DNA of 21,552 nt, taken from assembly GCF_000003605.2 (NCBI RefSeq), contig NW_003108580.1, positions 698,464 through 720,015 on the forward strand, read 5' to 3'. Below the pieces are notes generated by a model. The model was not told the DNA's origin, did not search any database, and saw nothing but the letters and a program-made list of their open reading frames with translations. Of the stretch, positions 1 through 11,159 are shown one piece after another. The number at the start of each line of letters is the position of its first letter. The stretch's first letter is position 1. The translations under genes were made by a program, and so were the position numbers. This stretch comes from Saccoglossus kowalevskii. Its lineage: Eukaryota > Hemichordata > Enteropneusta > Harrimaniidae.

Positions 1-3000
1 GTAATGACCATTGTTTGGGGAGAAGGACACTCGTGCATATTAAAGCGGCACCGTCGTAGGAACTGCGCATGACTATCCACGGTTCTATTAGAGATGGACC
101 ACTAAATTTTGAAAGGGAGGTCAAATCTTCAACCAAATGCTGTATTAAAGTTGGCACCACGAATTGAGTTCAAAGCGTCACAGTTGTCACATCTTTGTAT
201 GATTTTTGTATGAACAATGCATTGTACACACAATTTGTAACACGAATGTGACTCCTTGCGTTGGATCCATGTTGAACTTAACACAATGCAACGATTGTTG
301 TGTTGATTGAAGGTACTTTAACCATAGCTTCCTCATAAATTCATATTAGAAATAATGTACCATTTTGGAACCAAATTGTTTGATTGGCTCCTATAGTAAA
401 TTATTTATTAAGACTTGATATATCATTATGTTAAGACTACTAGTATTACATGAAGTAATAATAATATTGGCTCATCATACATGCTATATAGTGACTATAA
501 TGATGACGACGTTACAGACCAGAAAAAGCAATAAAAAATTCAAATAATAAGATAAGGTAAAACAAATCGAAATGCAAGATCAGAAAGTAAATATATAATA
601 GTTATAAATATTGATCTGCCATGTGAAATATGGTCAGTAGGCAGTGCGAGAATAAAGTCATACAATTTTCTGAATTCGCACAATGAGTTCTTCAGTGTTT
701 TGAAACATAATGCTATACCGTGTGAAGAAATATATATTGACCATTTCAAGTTACATAGTTACCTTATTTATGTCACGGCATTAAAAGCAAATTTTTAAAA
801 AGCAGTGAAGTATAACATATAAGAATGCTCAAAAATGTTATAATCCGATTGCACGTGTATATCGCAATCAATAGTTATGTCACAATTTGTTCACTGTGAT
901 AATCTTTAAGGTGATAAATACATTCAGAATTGTCCTAAATCGTGATGATTAACAATAATACTTTGACCATTTTTGCAAAATATTGACCATAATATATAAA
1001 CACAAGTCACGTCATGAGTCCCCGTTGATTCAGTAGTAAACTAAACTGAAATTGGTCAGCCATTTTGAGTCAGGCCATCGAACAAATGACATGATGTCTA
1101 ATGTAGTTGTAAATTTTGGTTACGATAGTTGTCCATAGAAATATCTCAAACTGTAAGAATGTCCACTTTCTAATATTCAGTGTCTGTACAACTACCCGAG
1201 TATACTAGACAACGCTGAACTATTTGAACGACTGAGCAAATTTCAATCAGGCAACCATTGTTTTGAAATAGGAACAGACAAATGAAAAATGAAAGACATG
1301 GGTGAGAGCAAGGCTAAATTATTATTTTTGTTATTATTTGACATGTTTATATTCTTATACATTTTTATGTCATTGAGTAATATTTTATATTTTGTTTTTT
1401 TAATGAATCTTTTTTCATGTTTACATGTTTATACTTTTATACTACTTTACTTAATTCATTCTTAAGCATTTTCAAAGTAGGTCAAAGATCACCCCGATGA
1501 ACATGAAATGAAAGACACTGTAAGCGAAATACTATAACACAAAGTCATGCAACTGAAAAGATATAATTCAATAAATCATCAGAGTCACTGTCACCCCTGT
1601 CGGCGTTTACAGCAGCACGTTTTTACAGAGAAGAATAAAAACCCAAATACTTGCCTCTAATGCAGATGAGCAGAAGACAGTATAAACTGGAACTTAATAT
1701 CTTAGCAGTACCCATCGTTTCTGTTGCGCAGGGTTTATCTTGCGTAAGTTTATCAACAAACCCAATCCTGGTATAACACCCAAGGTTAAAACAGTGTAAA
1801 GCTATTGATACCGTTTAACGGTATTAACAATACCTTTCTAATCTAAACGGACAATACCAAACAAATAGGCATACAACAGTTTTAGTTACGCTTAATCAAA
1901 ATAAATATTATAAAGATTATTACAATGCTTTCTCATAAGCAATTAAAATGTTTATTTATTTCATATTTTGTTATTGAAAATATATCGTGGGTTTCATAAT
2001 GTCAAAATGGCAATATTTCTGACAGTGTAGGGCACGGTAAGCTAAAGGTTGGTAATCTTTCCTATAGAGTACAATGATAATACCAACAATGGGTGAGCGC
2101 TTGATTGGCCTAGAATATAATCGTCGGACGGCACGCCCGTTAAATATAATAAAGTGTTGATGAATTAGCAGAAATAAAACGTATACGTAGAATTTTTCTA
2201 TCCCAAAACAGTTCGATCAAATAACCCCCTTGCCTAAATAACATCATAATATTAAGTAATTGTATATATATATGCCTTTGCTGTGACACATATCTGATTC
2301 ATTTGCAAATGGATCTCATTACAAGGACAATGACAAAGAAAGGCGGTTGACAGGGTCCAATATCATTCTTAATGGACAGCACTGAAAACATGGTAAACAG
2401 ATTGCTATGACAACAATTGTTATATGGAAATCAATTGACATCGCCGCTCGTATAAGGTGCGTTCTGTTTATACCATCAAACACACTGCTCAATTGAAAGA
2501 ATATCCTCTTGTAGAAATGTCCTTATTCATGTACGCAATGTCCAGTGAGTAGTGTATAGCAAATTGCAGTACTTAATTTTAGTCCTTGGTAATTAATCAA
2601 TCAGTACAACCTGAGTAGATTCGGTCAGATTCCTTACACGTTGATAGTAAACCCAAGCAAAGAATACATACGATGGTTGATACATATGATTAATATGCAG
2701 TTTTTGAAAAAAATATTAAATTTGTGTCGCGTTTTTGTTGTTAAATAAATCTACAAATGTAGTCTGCCAAAGTGATCTTATTAATACTAAGCAATCTATG
2801 GACGATATTAAGTCATAATATATATAAATTGTCGTGCATGTGTGTGAGTGAGTTAATGTTTTTTCTAGGTTCTAGCATCTATGCAAGTCGATTTTTAAGA
2901 AAAGAAACCCCAACCGCATCGACATTGTTAAACACGTTACATGTTTGGTAATTTCCTTCATCTGCATTCAGTCATACTTCAAATATAATGCAAAGATATT

Positions 3001-3299
3001 GAGAATGTACCAAATTATGTTTTGCTGGCATTATTCAAGTATAATCGGCGATTCTGAAAATTATTAATGGTGTGCATACGGAATACATTTCGTTATAAAA
3101 TATTTTTGATTTTAATTTTTTTCAAAACAATGAAAGAATTCGCAATTCCACAACGTCGAAAACGGAAAGTCTTTATCATAGTGCTGCACAGTTGTCCAAG
3201 CGAGAACAGTCAAATAATATTCGTTACAGATGCTTAAATTGTAAGCGAATATATATACTAACTATAATATAACTATACTATATATATACTAACTATAAT
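1..3299. other. Intergenic, no gene seen
   Basis: AT-rich DNA. The only long frame (540-749, minus) has no domain, signal peptide or matching splice sites. There is a T-rich stretch at about 1315-1450 and a 17-nt palindrome (ATACCGTT-T-AACGGTAT, 1808-1824). Nothing else stands out. Confidence 0.6.
3250..3299. repeat. Short AT-rich direct repeat
   Basis: TATATATACTAACTATAAT occurs at 3250-3268 and again at 3281-3299, a 31-bp offset. Simple AT-rich duplication. Confidence 0.75.
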
Positions 3300-3570
3300 T
3301 ATACCTCATAGCCTATTGGCCAATCGGATTCGCGCATTTAGCTGGGAATGTATTTGCATATTGACTTCTCGTTGGCCACTTGCAACGAGTTATGTTCTAT
3401 GTGAATATTTGTAACCGGGAGATAATCATCAAACAACACGACTACATCTGTCGGTCACTCCGACCGTAGTCGCCGCACCGTGTACCTATGTATAGCTGAC
3501 AACCTGAACTTTGCACGGTATTCCTGGATTTGTTGACGTCGTATACTGACGTATAGTGCTCCTATTTATT
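3300..3570 (+). promoter_or_regulatory. Possible promoter-like GC-richer block
   Basis: It contains ATTGGCCAATCGG (CCAAT box on both strands, 3314-3330), an octamer-like ATTTGCAT, a TGACGTCG near-CRE and a possible splice donor (ATCAAG|GTAATT, about 3580). No coding exon can be attached on either strand within the next 2 kb. The idea that this is a promoter or untranslated first exon is speculative. Confidence 0.15.
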
Positions 3571-6015
3571 TCATCAAGGTAATTTGATTACATACATCTG
3601 TGTTTCATTAAACTGTTCATTTAACTGGAAATGTGTTGTTATATTTCGTTTTAATTATGTCCGAGTGGGCCGAGTGCAGTGTGATGTTTTGTCTATGTGT
3701 ATTTGAGTTATGTGTAAAGATCGCAGTTTCTGAAATATCAGAAGCCGCTCATAGCAAGTTGATGCCTACAAAAATCTTAAATGTGACAGTAATTTCGGAA
3801 GGGGTTATGGAATATAAATAAATACGAACTATTGGAAGTGTAGTGAAACAAGTACTTGTGAATGGAGAACATTCTGGATATTGTCATTGAAAACCTGATC
3901 AGAAGAGACACAGTCTAATACTAACAAATTGTTTGTTTTGTTCGGTATAATAAAACAAATATTGATCCAACCCTCGGTCGATATTTACGTGTGTCGATGA
4001 GGTATTGGTATTACGCATTGCAAACTCAGCTCAAAAACTGTTTAGGGCTACTGATCGGCAACTGTATATGCTATGTAGTTGGCATGGTAACGAGTAATCA
4101 AACAGAAAACAACAGTTTGCGGAGCTTTAAAATTTATCAGTGCAAACTTGCATCTACTTTCACCCATACATAAATCGACATGAGAGTTACTTTATTTCAG
4201 ATAAAATTTAGCACAACTTTTCAAAATCGTTACTAAAATAATTTAATTGAGCGTATGTAGTACATCACGGTTGCCAGGTTTATCAAGTTTTCACAACCTT
4301 CGACCAAGAGCTTGAGTATCTGCATGTGTGTCATTCACAGTACGCTTTCTGTGCATCTAGTTCCAAAGGAAATAACAAAATCTGATTGAAATAATCTGCA
4401 TTTGTTCCACAACACATATCGTAAAACCAAGTATGATAACACGACCGTGATATCGCAAGTCTCGTCGCGTCTCGTTAATATAACAAGATTGCTCGTAAAT
4501 ACCACAATGGCATCGCGATACCGGCGAAAATAGTTTTGGCAATGAACTCTAAGTACACTCATTCATAGGTTACCCGTATGCACGCCATACTTGAGTAATA
4601 CAAATATGCCTTAGACCGGGTCATCGGTAAAGCGATCTGTCAGACTGCAATGATAAGCACAGATAGAAATCTCAACAATTTTGAAAAAGAGATTAGAAAG
4701 TTTAAGATTTAGTCAATAAGTTTGCATTAGAATTATGGCGAAGAGTTAGGTAGGTATACTGCGTATCATTTTAAACCCCAACTTAAATCATGCTAATACA
4801 CGTATTTTTTATAATAATTTATTTTAAGAATTGCCCAAAACTATTTTTTTTAAGAATTGCTGGTGTATAGTGAATATGAGCCCAATGAGCCGAACCTTCA
4901 ACATTAACGTTCGTGGGCCGGTTATAACTGGCCGGCTTTAGCGAAACCGTGCGATTCAGACGATGCATTTTAATGGATAAAGGGTTGTTGAAAACGATTG
5001 TCGCACACCCATATCGGTTAAACATTAAACAGTGTGATCAATTTCGTTTATCAATCTTTTGTGGCTTACATCATTATCTTCCTAGTTTTACCTTGGATTT
5101 ATTTTTGTTCGAATAAATATTTGAACAAATTCGAACAAGTTTATTTCTAGATCATCAAATACCCAACACATGTATACAGAAGATACCAACAAACTATAAA
5201 TACTAGTATACAATTGTTGTACGGTTGTTGTTATTTTTGTTGTTGTTGTTGTTGGGAGGGGTCTCAATAACAAATAACAGGTATATATATAATAATCGAA
5301 AAGAAAAATATATATTTATATGTAAGTAAATAACACCAAATAAACGGCATGGTAATCTCTGTTATTCGGAGTTATTATACTTGCTTTACTTTCTATGTCA
5401 GAAACTTCTGATTTTACAGGAGTTTCCAATGGTCCGCCTCTTATTTGCGTCGGTCCTCCGAAAACGTTTTACTCAAGTGTGCAAAGAATAACACCCAAAA
5501 CTGGAAAACATCATCTGACTGTGCTTTTCAAGGTATACATGACACATATGTGCCGGTATTGTACATGTAAATAAATGGGACTAGTATCCAGAAAAAACGA
5601 GAAACAATCTCTCCGATCCAATCACACATTATCATTATCACACAGATCTTTCATTTTATGCCCCGCCAGTCACAGTGTGGAGATAGTTGAGAGGGTATAC
5701 AATGCTTACAATGCACTATAGATATTGATATATGCGTTTTGAGGGCACACAAACTACACTAAACTGGTTTAAAGCGGTTTTTATTTCTGTGTATATGTGG
5801 AATGTGCAGGTAAATGTAAATGTAAAATACGTCCTGTATTTATCGAAACTAAAATAATTCTCTACAATCTAAGTACACACACATTCTGAAAGACGCGTTG
5901 TCTCTTCAACTATTGTTAGAACTCAGACAACCAATTTACTAGTATTAGTTAATTATAAATAATTCGATGCGATATTTACATATGCTGGTCTAACGGTTGT
6001 ACTGGTTCAAAACTG
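3571..6015. other. Intergenic, no supported gene
   Basis: Open frames at 3633-3821, 3991-4173, 4335-4562 and 5088-5273 have no recognisable domain or splice context. A (GTT)n run lies at about 5236-5256. The GC-richer block at 4805-5035 is listed separately. Confidence 0.55.
4805..5035. other. GC-richer block with an 18-bp near-palindrome
   Basis: This block is less AT-rich than its surroundings. At 4916-4933 it contains GGCCGGTTATAACTGGCC, which is GGCC-N-GTTATAAC-N-GGCC and palindromic except at the two N positions. The minus strand is open for 68 codons, with no recognised protein. It may be a short interspersed repeat. Confidence 0.25.
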
Positions 6016-6025
6016 TTTATTTATT
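6016..6025 (-). terminator. Gene A candidate poly(A) signal
   Basis: TTTATTTATT on the plus strand reads AATAAATAAA on the minus strand, two overlapping canonical hexamers about 245 nt downstream of the gene A stop. It is the first canonical AATAAA after the stop. The cleavage site itself cannot be placed. Confidence 0.55.
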
Positions 6026-6267
6026 CTGTGTTTTTGCTTATTGTTATCATTTCTGCCCCAATAAAGAGGAGTCTGTATTGCTATTTGCCGTCGCATTGTA
6101 GCGACTTTGTTTACATTTTTGCAAATAAGCAATCTGTGACAACGTTGCCCGAACGTTGTTTTATATCAGCGAACAACGTTATTATTTTATCTTCGGTTAT
6201 GACGCAAAATGAAAATAAGTGCGACGGTCATGGCTATTTTACAGGTTTTAAGGTGAAAGTGTCCTTC

Positions 6268-6482
6268 TCATACAGGGCATGAAGTAGGGGGTGGGTACGC
6301 AGGGTCGTTTATTGGTGCTGGTTGTGTTTGGTCTGGTTGAAATCCATATGCTGGTTGACCATACATTGGTGGTGGTTGACCATACATTGGAGGAGGTCCT
6401 GTCTGCATGTAAACAGGGGAAGCAACAGGCGCTGCATTGTAGGAGACGACCGCTGCCTGAGGACTCTGAGCAACTTGGTTGT
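6268..6482 (-). CDS. Gene A exon 4: proline/tyrosine-rich cytoplasmic tail
   Basis: The acceptor is TTTCTCCTAG (AG at 6484-6483), phase 1, and the stop is TGA at 6270-6268. The tail holds two near-identical heptads, PPPMYGQ, and ends in TSCPV. The heptad duplication gives two PPxY ligands for WW domains. It is the longest exon 4 of the three paralogues (215 nt against 83 and 131). Confidence 0.82.
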
Positions 6483-8152
6483 CTAGGAGAAAGCACATGT
6501 TCACAGAGTTTAGTTTTGCCTAATATGTATATGTTATAATGCACGAGTGAGGGAAATGAGATTGAAGATAGGCGACGAAGACATATATATCTTACCACCG
6601 AGTTATTGTGGTATATTGGGTACACGGGCAAACACGCAATAAATGAACACACTTACGAACAACGGTCCTACTACTTGGAGATGATGACGATGAAATACAG
6701 CATACACATGCTACGACGGCGATAATAACGATTAGTACAATCAAACCAATTATACCACAAACAACACCAATGATTATCTTGGTTCTATGAAATAAAAAAA
6801 AATAAAAAAAAAGTTCAAATGAATGTATATACTGTACAATACATTTTTATAAATGTAGTAACATAAGATTTGAATTGGAGGTCAATCATTTGAGACTCCG
6901 ACAACCAGTTTGAAATAAGGCTGGAGTTGCTGGAAGAATATGAGTGCAATTTTTGTCGCAGTGTCTTTTCTGTATATTTATATTTATTTTAATTTTTCGT
7001 GAATGTGTTATCCATTTTTTTTATCTTATCCTGATGTCTTGCCTAAATATTTTTCTTTCGGCCATCCCCCATGATTTCAAATGATCGACCTGTAACGTGT
7101 TGTTTCGCGAATCACAGTTTTCACGTATTTACGGACACAAATTGCTTACATGTGTTCTGCGGTATCTCCGATGTCTTCATTCAGGTTGTTCCAATCACTA
7201 TTGAATAGGTCATCAATACCGTCTGGGTCAATGCTACAACAATATTTGTCTGTATCTGAACCGCAACAGTATGAATCACACAAAAATCCGAACTGGTATG
7301 TATTGTAGTCGTCCCAATAACCGCTACAATAATCACTGACCGAAACACCTGAAATACAGCATAGTTAGTATTATAATGATGACGTCAACTGACCATACAC
7401 TTAACATCACATCACATCACGTGACCGGTCATGTCGCGTCTGCTTGCACCTCATTCACTGCTTCACGAACGTCACACTCATTGTTCCCGTTCATTATACG
7501 ACGTCGAAAACATTGTTTACACAATGAAATGTAGTTAGGCCCGAAAAAAAGTATACCGACTGATAACGAATAATAGCGACAAATATATAACTTTATATAG
7601 CGTTACATTGCGGTATTCCAGTGCGAGGAGCGGGTAATAACAGCGACGGTGCTGTATTTCAACATTATTTGTGATCAGTGAACTATAACATGCAATAGTT
7701 TGTTAAACTCCCCCTTTGTCAGGTCGACCACTAGTTTGCAAAGGACGTCAATTCTACACGTATAGTAGGTGGACGATGCAAAGACAAACAATAGGCGTGA
7801 ACACAGAGGCGTTGAAGTTTATTATATGTGACCTTTATTATTGTATGTCGAAATTTGAATTAAAACGGCTATAGACAAGTAGCTTGTGATGCAAGCGACT
7901 CACTAAATTAATTTTCTCATATGAGCCAATCAAAGTGCTTGTAGGCCATTCTATTTATAACTTGTATAACTATGTGAGAATCCAAACGAATAAGTTTGAA
8001 ACGTAGTTTCTATTAAGTTTAATTTGACGAGTCGAGTGTCTTGAGGAATGAACAGAAGGAAATCGATTCGAAGAAAACAAATTCTCACCTGCTAATAGCA
8101 GTAAAAGTAGAAAACACGTCAACTGGGCAGGTGAACTGTGTACAGGCGCCAT
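6268..8152 (-). CDS. Gene A: Shisa-like single-pass membrane adaptor, 4 exons, 201 aa
   Basis: Spliced CDS join of 8089-8152, 7150-7348, 6657-6784 and 6268-6482 (606 nt, 201 aa plus TGA). All introns are GT/AG with phases 1, 2 and 1. Residues 1-22 form a signal peptide with a run of six leucines. Residues 23-88 are the ectodomain, with exactly six cysteines (29, 45, 49, 50, 58, 59) in the order C-SGY, C, YCCG, YCC, then an acidic linker. Residues about 91-113 are the transmembrane helix with a GxxxG (94-98), followed by Cys114/116/117. The tail is rich in P, Y, Q and G and has PPMY at 161-164 and 168-171. The six-cysteine knot, one helix and PPxY tail are the signature of Shisa-like adaptors (Shisa, CYYR1, WBP1, VOPP1), which bind WW-domain proteins and work in membrane trafficking. 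Only three residues separate Cys45 from Cys49, against 11 in genes B and C. The ATG has A at -3 and G at +4. The assembly is well supported; the subfamily is not resolved. Confidence 0.85.
6657..6784 (-). CDS. Gene A exon 3: transmembrane segment
   Basis: The acceptor is TTTCATAG above 6784 and the donor is GTAAGTGTG below 6657. It is 128 nt, phase 2 in and phase 1 out. It encodes TKIIIGVVCGIIGL and a further 12 hydrophobic residues, then ACVCC, a serine cluster and RTVV. It has the same length as gene C exon 3 and the same boundary codons as gene B exon 3. Confidence 0.85.
7150..7348 (-). CDS. Gene A exon 2: six-cysteine ectodomain
   Basis: The acceptor is GTATTTCAG just above 7348 and the donor is GTAAGC just below 7150. 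It is 199 nt, entered in phase 1 and left in phase 2, with no internal stop. It encodes DYCSGYW ... FGFLCDSYCCG ... DKYCCS followed by an acidic linker. It is too short and broken to show as a long open frame and was found by its match to the exon 2 copies in genes B and C. Confidence 0.85.
7380..7424. promoter_or_regulatory. CRE-like and E-box palindromes in gene A intron 1
   Basis: A full TGACGTCA palindrome sits at 7380-7387 and a TCACGTGA palindrome at 7417-7424, separated by a short (ATCAC)n run. These match the consensus sites of bZIP (CREB/ATF) and bHLH-zip factors. They lie in intron 1, 32-76 nt upstream of exon 2. Short motifs like these occur by chance, so function is only a possibility. 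Confidence 0.2.
8089..8152 (-). CDS. Gene A exon 1: signal peptide
   Basis: Reads from ATG at 8152-8150 through a hydrophobic core, LTCFLLLLLLA, to the first base of a Gly codon. The donor is GTGAGAAT (8081-8088), phase 1. There is no in-frame ATG upstream. The 5' UTR limit is unknown, so only coding bases are given. Confidence 0.8.
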
Positions 8153-8183
8153 GTTTACAAGATTATGTTTGCTTGCATACCAT

Positions 8184-8220
8184 GGAAACAGCTGTAGTCT
8201 TTAGAAATGAAAGCGAGGCC
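8184..8220 (-). promoter_or_regulatory. Gene A upstream element shared with gene B
   Basis: On the minus strand this reads GGCCTCGCTTTCATT, ten variable bases, then ACAGCTGTTTCC. It lies 31 nt upstream of the gene A ATG. Gene B has the same 37-nt block, ungapped, with 25 of 37 bases identical, 30 nt upstream of its own ATG. The fixed spacing points to a core promoter, initiator or 5' UTR element kept since duplication. No TATA box is evident at gene A. Confidence 0.45.
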
Positions 8221-8276
8221 AGCAAGCAAGTTACCTGCAAGTGGTTTTACACACGTTTTGATTCAATCAAAGTTGT

Positions 8277-8468
8277 TTGGCCAATCAGATGGAATGTAGT
8301 TGGGCCAAGTATGGGGTCACAGTTAAACTAAGAAAGTCGTCCACGGCAGAATTTGCTATAGATGCTTTAGTTACAATTCTTCAAGATCAGTTAATATTAG
8401 ACACATTCACAGTGTTATACCCATTAATGACTGGCCCCACGCGCTCCCAACTAAAACAACACTTGTAA
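8277..8468 (+). other. Coding-like patch upstream of gene A, divergent orientation
   Basis: A 63-codon open frame starting MANQMECSWAKYGVTVKLRK and ending TGPTRSQLKQHL before TAA. The middle (AEFAIDALVTILQDQLILD) reads as an amphipathic helix. It starts about 125 nt from the gene A ATG on the opposite strand, so if real it would share a bidirectional promoter with gene A. No family is recognised; it could be chance. Confidence 0.2.
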
Positions 8469-8870
8469 CGTCATACTATTACATTGTGCGGTCGTTATCT
8501 TGGGGGCGCCTGTACTCCCGGAGAGGAGAACTCCTCTTACAATTCAAACAGGGATCACCTATTATGAAGGTTTGAGTGCAACTTCCTCCTCCATATTGAA
8601 GGAGAATTATTCAGCGGAGAGTAAGACCAGGAACTGGAACCAAACAAAGATACGGAGGAGATTAGTAAATAATCTGAATAAAAACAAAGCGGGCACAGAT
8701 ATGATTATACATGTACGTATTAATTTTGAAACAACGTATTGCGTCTTTGGGGCTGTATCGTGAAAAATATGTGGGTTTAATTTTGCCAAGTAAATGTTCA
8801 TGGCCATTAATAATAAAAAAAACTTGGCTACTAACTGAAAGCCAGCAAAAAACTAGATATTTATTTTAAG

Positions 8871-9081
8871 ACCTTTGACAGAATTATGTTATATATCATG
8901 TCATATGGATATGAAATTTGGGATTACGAACCTCATCCCCAACTAAAAAGTATACATTCACGATATATAGGCTTTGATTCGATTATGAGACAACTACAGC
9001 GTGGAGATCACGAACCTGTTTTTCTGCTGGAATTTACAAATCGGTCTAATAATAAAAACGATTGGGGAATGGTACTCAAAG
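8871..9081 (+). pseudogene. Coding-like patch; possible LINE reverse transcriptase C-terminal scrap or host exon
   Basis: An open stretch of 70 codons starts after TTTATTTTAAG (possible acceptor) and ends at AAAG before GTATGT (good donor, phase 1). Its N-terminal part, TFDRIMLYIMSYGYEIWDYE and then LKSIHSRYI, resembles the K-x-FD...LYG-x-EIWG...IE-x-IH-x-x-F block near the end of LINE-type reverse transcriptases. The remaining 40 residues (GFDSIMRQLQ ... NDWGMVLK) do not match that reading. No intact polymerase is present upstream. The two readings, decayed retrotransposon or exon of an unknown gene, cannot be separated by eye. Confidence 0.3.
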
Positions 9082-9653
9082 GTATGTTTTCTAGAGAAAA
9101 CCGCCTGTTATAGTAAGTTTAAACTTGGTTTTGGGCGGGAAAATTACCAGAATAAATAGGTAGACACAATGACACTGGCATATATTCAAAACTATTGAGC
9201 CAGACTGAAGTGAAGTTCGTTTGCTGTTAAAATGCCCTGGTTATGATCATCTGAGATTTGTACGGGAAACAAGTGTGAGAATTTCATTCATATTATGGTA
9301 TCATTAGAGTATAGAAATTAAATCACTTGCATTATTCAGTTATCATGCTTTATTACTCAGAGAGCAACTTTAATATAATTGGTGTTTATTGGCAAACTTA
9401 CAATTATTTATATAAATTGTACATGTGTATTATTTATGTATATAGGCGGGTGTCTAAATACGAAGAAAATATAAAGTTGACTGAACCAAGGTGTTTGTTG
9501 AGAGATTGTAAACGAGTGACCCGTGATTAATAAATGAGTGTATCTGGTGTGCCAGATATGTACATCCGGGTAATTTTTGTTCCACTCTTCCTTACATCTA
9601 CACACACAAAAAATGCACAACACATAACATGAGTTTTATATGTGTATATATCT

Positions 9654-9700
9654 GTGTTTGTTTGTTTGTTTGTGGGGGCTGCGTGTGTGTGTGTGTATGT
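9654..9700. repeat. (GTTT)n and (GT)n microsatellites
   Basis: A GTTTGTTTGTTTGTTTG run is followed after GGGGGCTGC by about seven GT units. Simple sequence only. Confidence 0.9.
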
Positions 9701-9745
9701 GGGAGGATGTTAAGTTAGAACCCTTTTCTGACTTCATAATTACAG

Positions 9746-9902
9746 TGGGCCACTAAACTAGAGGTTTACCTGTTTCGTGGTTTCCCCTGTTACTTAGATC
9801 AAGATGTACACATGACAGTGGACGCAAAGGAATTAAAAGTGCAACTATCTTCCACATTGCCCATTGAAATTAATACACCATGGCTGGACGGCGTGAATAA
9901 AA
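9746..9902 (+). other. Coding-like patch, possible plus-strand exon
   Basis: After a plausible acceptor (ACTTCATAATTACAG) the frame stays open for 73 codons to TAA at 9965-9967. It begins WATKLEVYLFRGFPCYLDQD, then VHMTVDAKELKVQLSSTLP and IEINTPWLDG, which looks like folded-protein sequence and not random translation. A weak donor (AG|GTCAAT) follows 9902. I do not recognise the family. It does not join in phase with the 8871-9081 patch (phase 1 against phase 0), so a missing exon or a relic is needed to link them. Confidence 0.25.
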
Positions 9903-9967
9903 GGTCAATATTTGGATCAAAATGTCTATCTTATATACGACGTTATTCAATACACATACTTATTTAA

Positions 9968-11159
9968 TATTCCGGGTGTGATTTAATTTTTAGATTTCGA
10001 AAGGTCTTCGACAGTAGAACACAGCGTTTTTGTACACTCACTCAATAAGTTTAACTTTATTGAACAGTTCATAAAATACACCTTAACGATATACAATGAC
10101 GATTGGGTTACAATTAATATACGGAGAGATATACGTTAAGCCTGCCCTCTATCGGCATTGCTATTTCATCCTGGTAATTACAACGAACGACCGTATAAAC
10201 CCAGCAATGTTTTAATTAGGTGCCTCAAGTGGACACAACCGGCTTTTAATTTTCTACAAATAATGAAATTCGTTAAACGATTGACCTAATCAACGAATTT
10301 AGAAGACATGTGCTAAAAAACAAAACAGAACATGTCTGTTGCTCTCGGCGTCTGGAACGATGGGAACGAAAAAGGAAACAAATTCAGTCCTCAGCTGACA
10401 AGACAAACCAATCAAAGCACATGTATAGGTTTGTTCTGCTACAATCAGCTTATACCATAAAACTATTAAAAATATTAAAACCTTGCTGTAATATGAAAGG
10501 TAGTAAATTAACTCAACACGGAAAGGCACGGAATACCGATGAGTGATGTATACATACACAATTAAGATTAAAAGAGATATGTTATTTGGTATGTACACAT
10601 CGTATAAGCTGTGGGTCCATAGCTCTTGTGTCGGTATTCAGTCTTTGTGATGGTATTTAAGTCATTTCTGATATATTTTGTGTCATTACATTTGTTATTA
10701 TCAGATAATAGGGTTTTTATCGACACAGAAGATCCATGGCGTAACACAAACGCGTGACGCCAAATGACCAAGGCTTTTCTTCACAAGTTAGCAACGCCGC
10801 CATACGGACATCCCAACTATTGGCTTCATCAATCTGAGACTCGCCTATAAAAATCTGAATGAATACTTGATGATCTTAAGTTTTTGACATTTGACATCAA
10901 AATATCCACAGTACCTTCGATATTTTGGTCCATGTAATATTCAGAAGTATTTAGAGCAAATCTGGTCAAAAAAACCTTAGATTTGCACTTTTCAAAGAAA
11001 ACTTTCAATTATATGGAGAAATAACAAAAAATGTGAATACAAAAAAAAAAAAAAAAACTCGCGGGAAATATGCAGATATCGGTTTAAACGGTTCATGTGG
11101 GAAATGTTCAATTACAAAATTTACTTGAAAATATTTGTTAGGCCATTGTCCCTCTCATA
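9968..11159. other. Intergenic, nothing recognised
   Basis: Contains frames of 60-99 codons at 10299-10771 with no domain, and a 17-A homopolymer at 11041-11057. No exon of the Shisa-like family is present. Confidence 0.55.

Noticed and set aside
3633-3821. Plus-strand 62-codon frame with a hydrophobic start
   Set aside because: It lacks a supporting splice site or domain and its alternating Cys/Phe/Val content is typical of chance translation of T-rich DNA.
6291-6539. Plus-strand frame rich in Val and Leu
   Set aside because: Antisense shadow of gene A exon 4; it mirrors the repetitive PPPMYGQ coding sequence.
6248-6652. 134-codon minus-strand open frame, the longest in the window
   Set aside because: It runs in a different frame through gene A exon 4 and straight across intron 3. 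The spliced frame with PPxY motifs and proper splice sites explains the same DNA better.
8041-8331. 96-codon plus-strand frame
   Set aside because: Lies antisense to gene A exon 1 and its upstream element, with no domain and no support.
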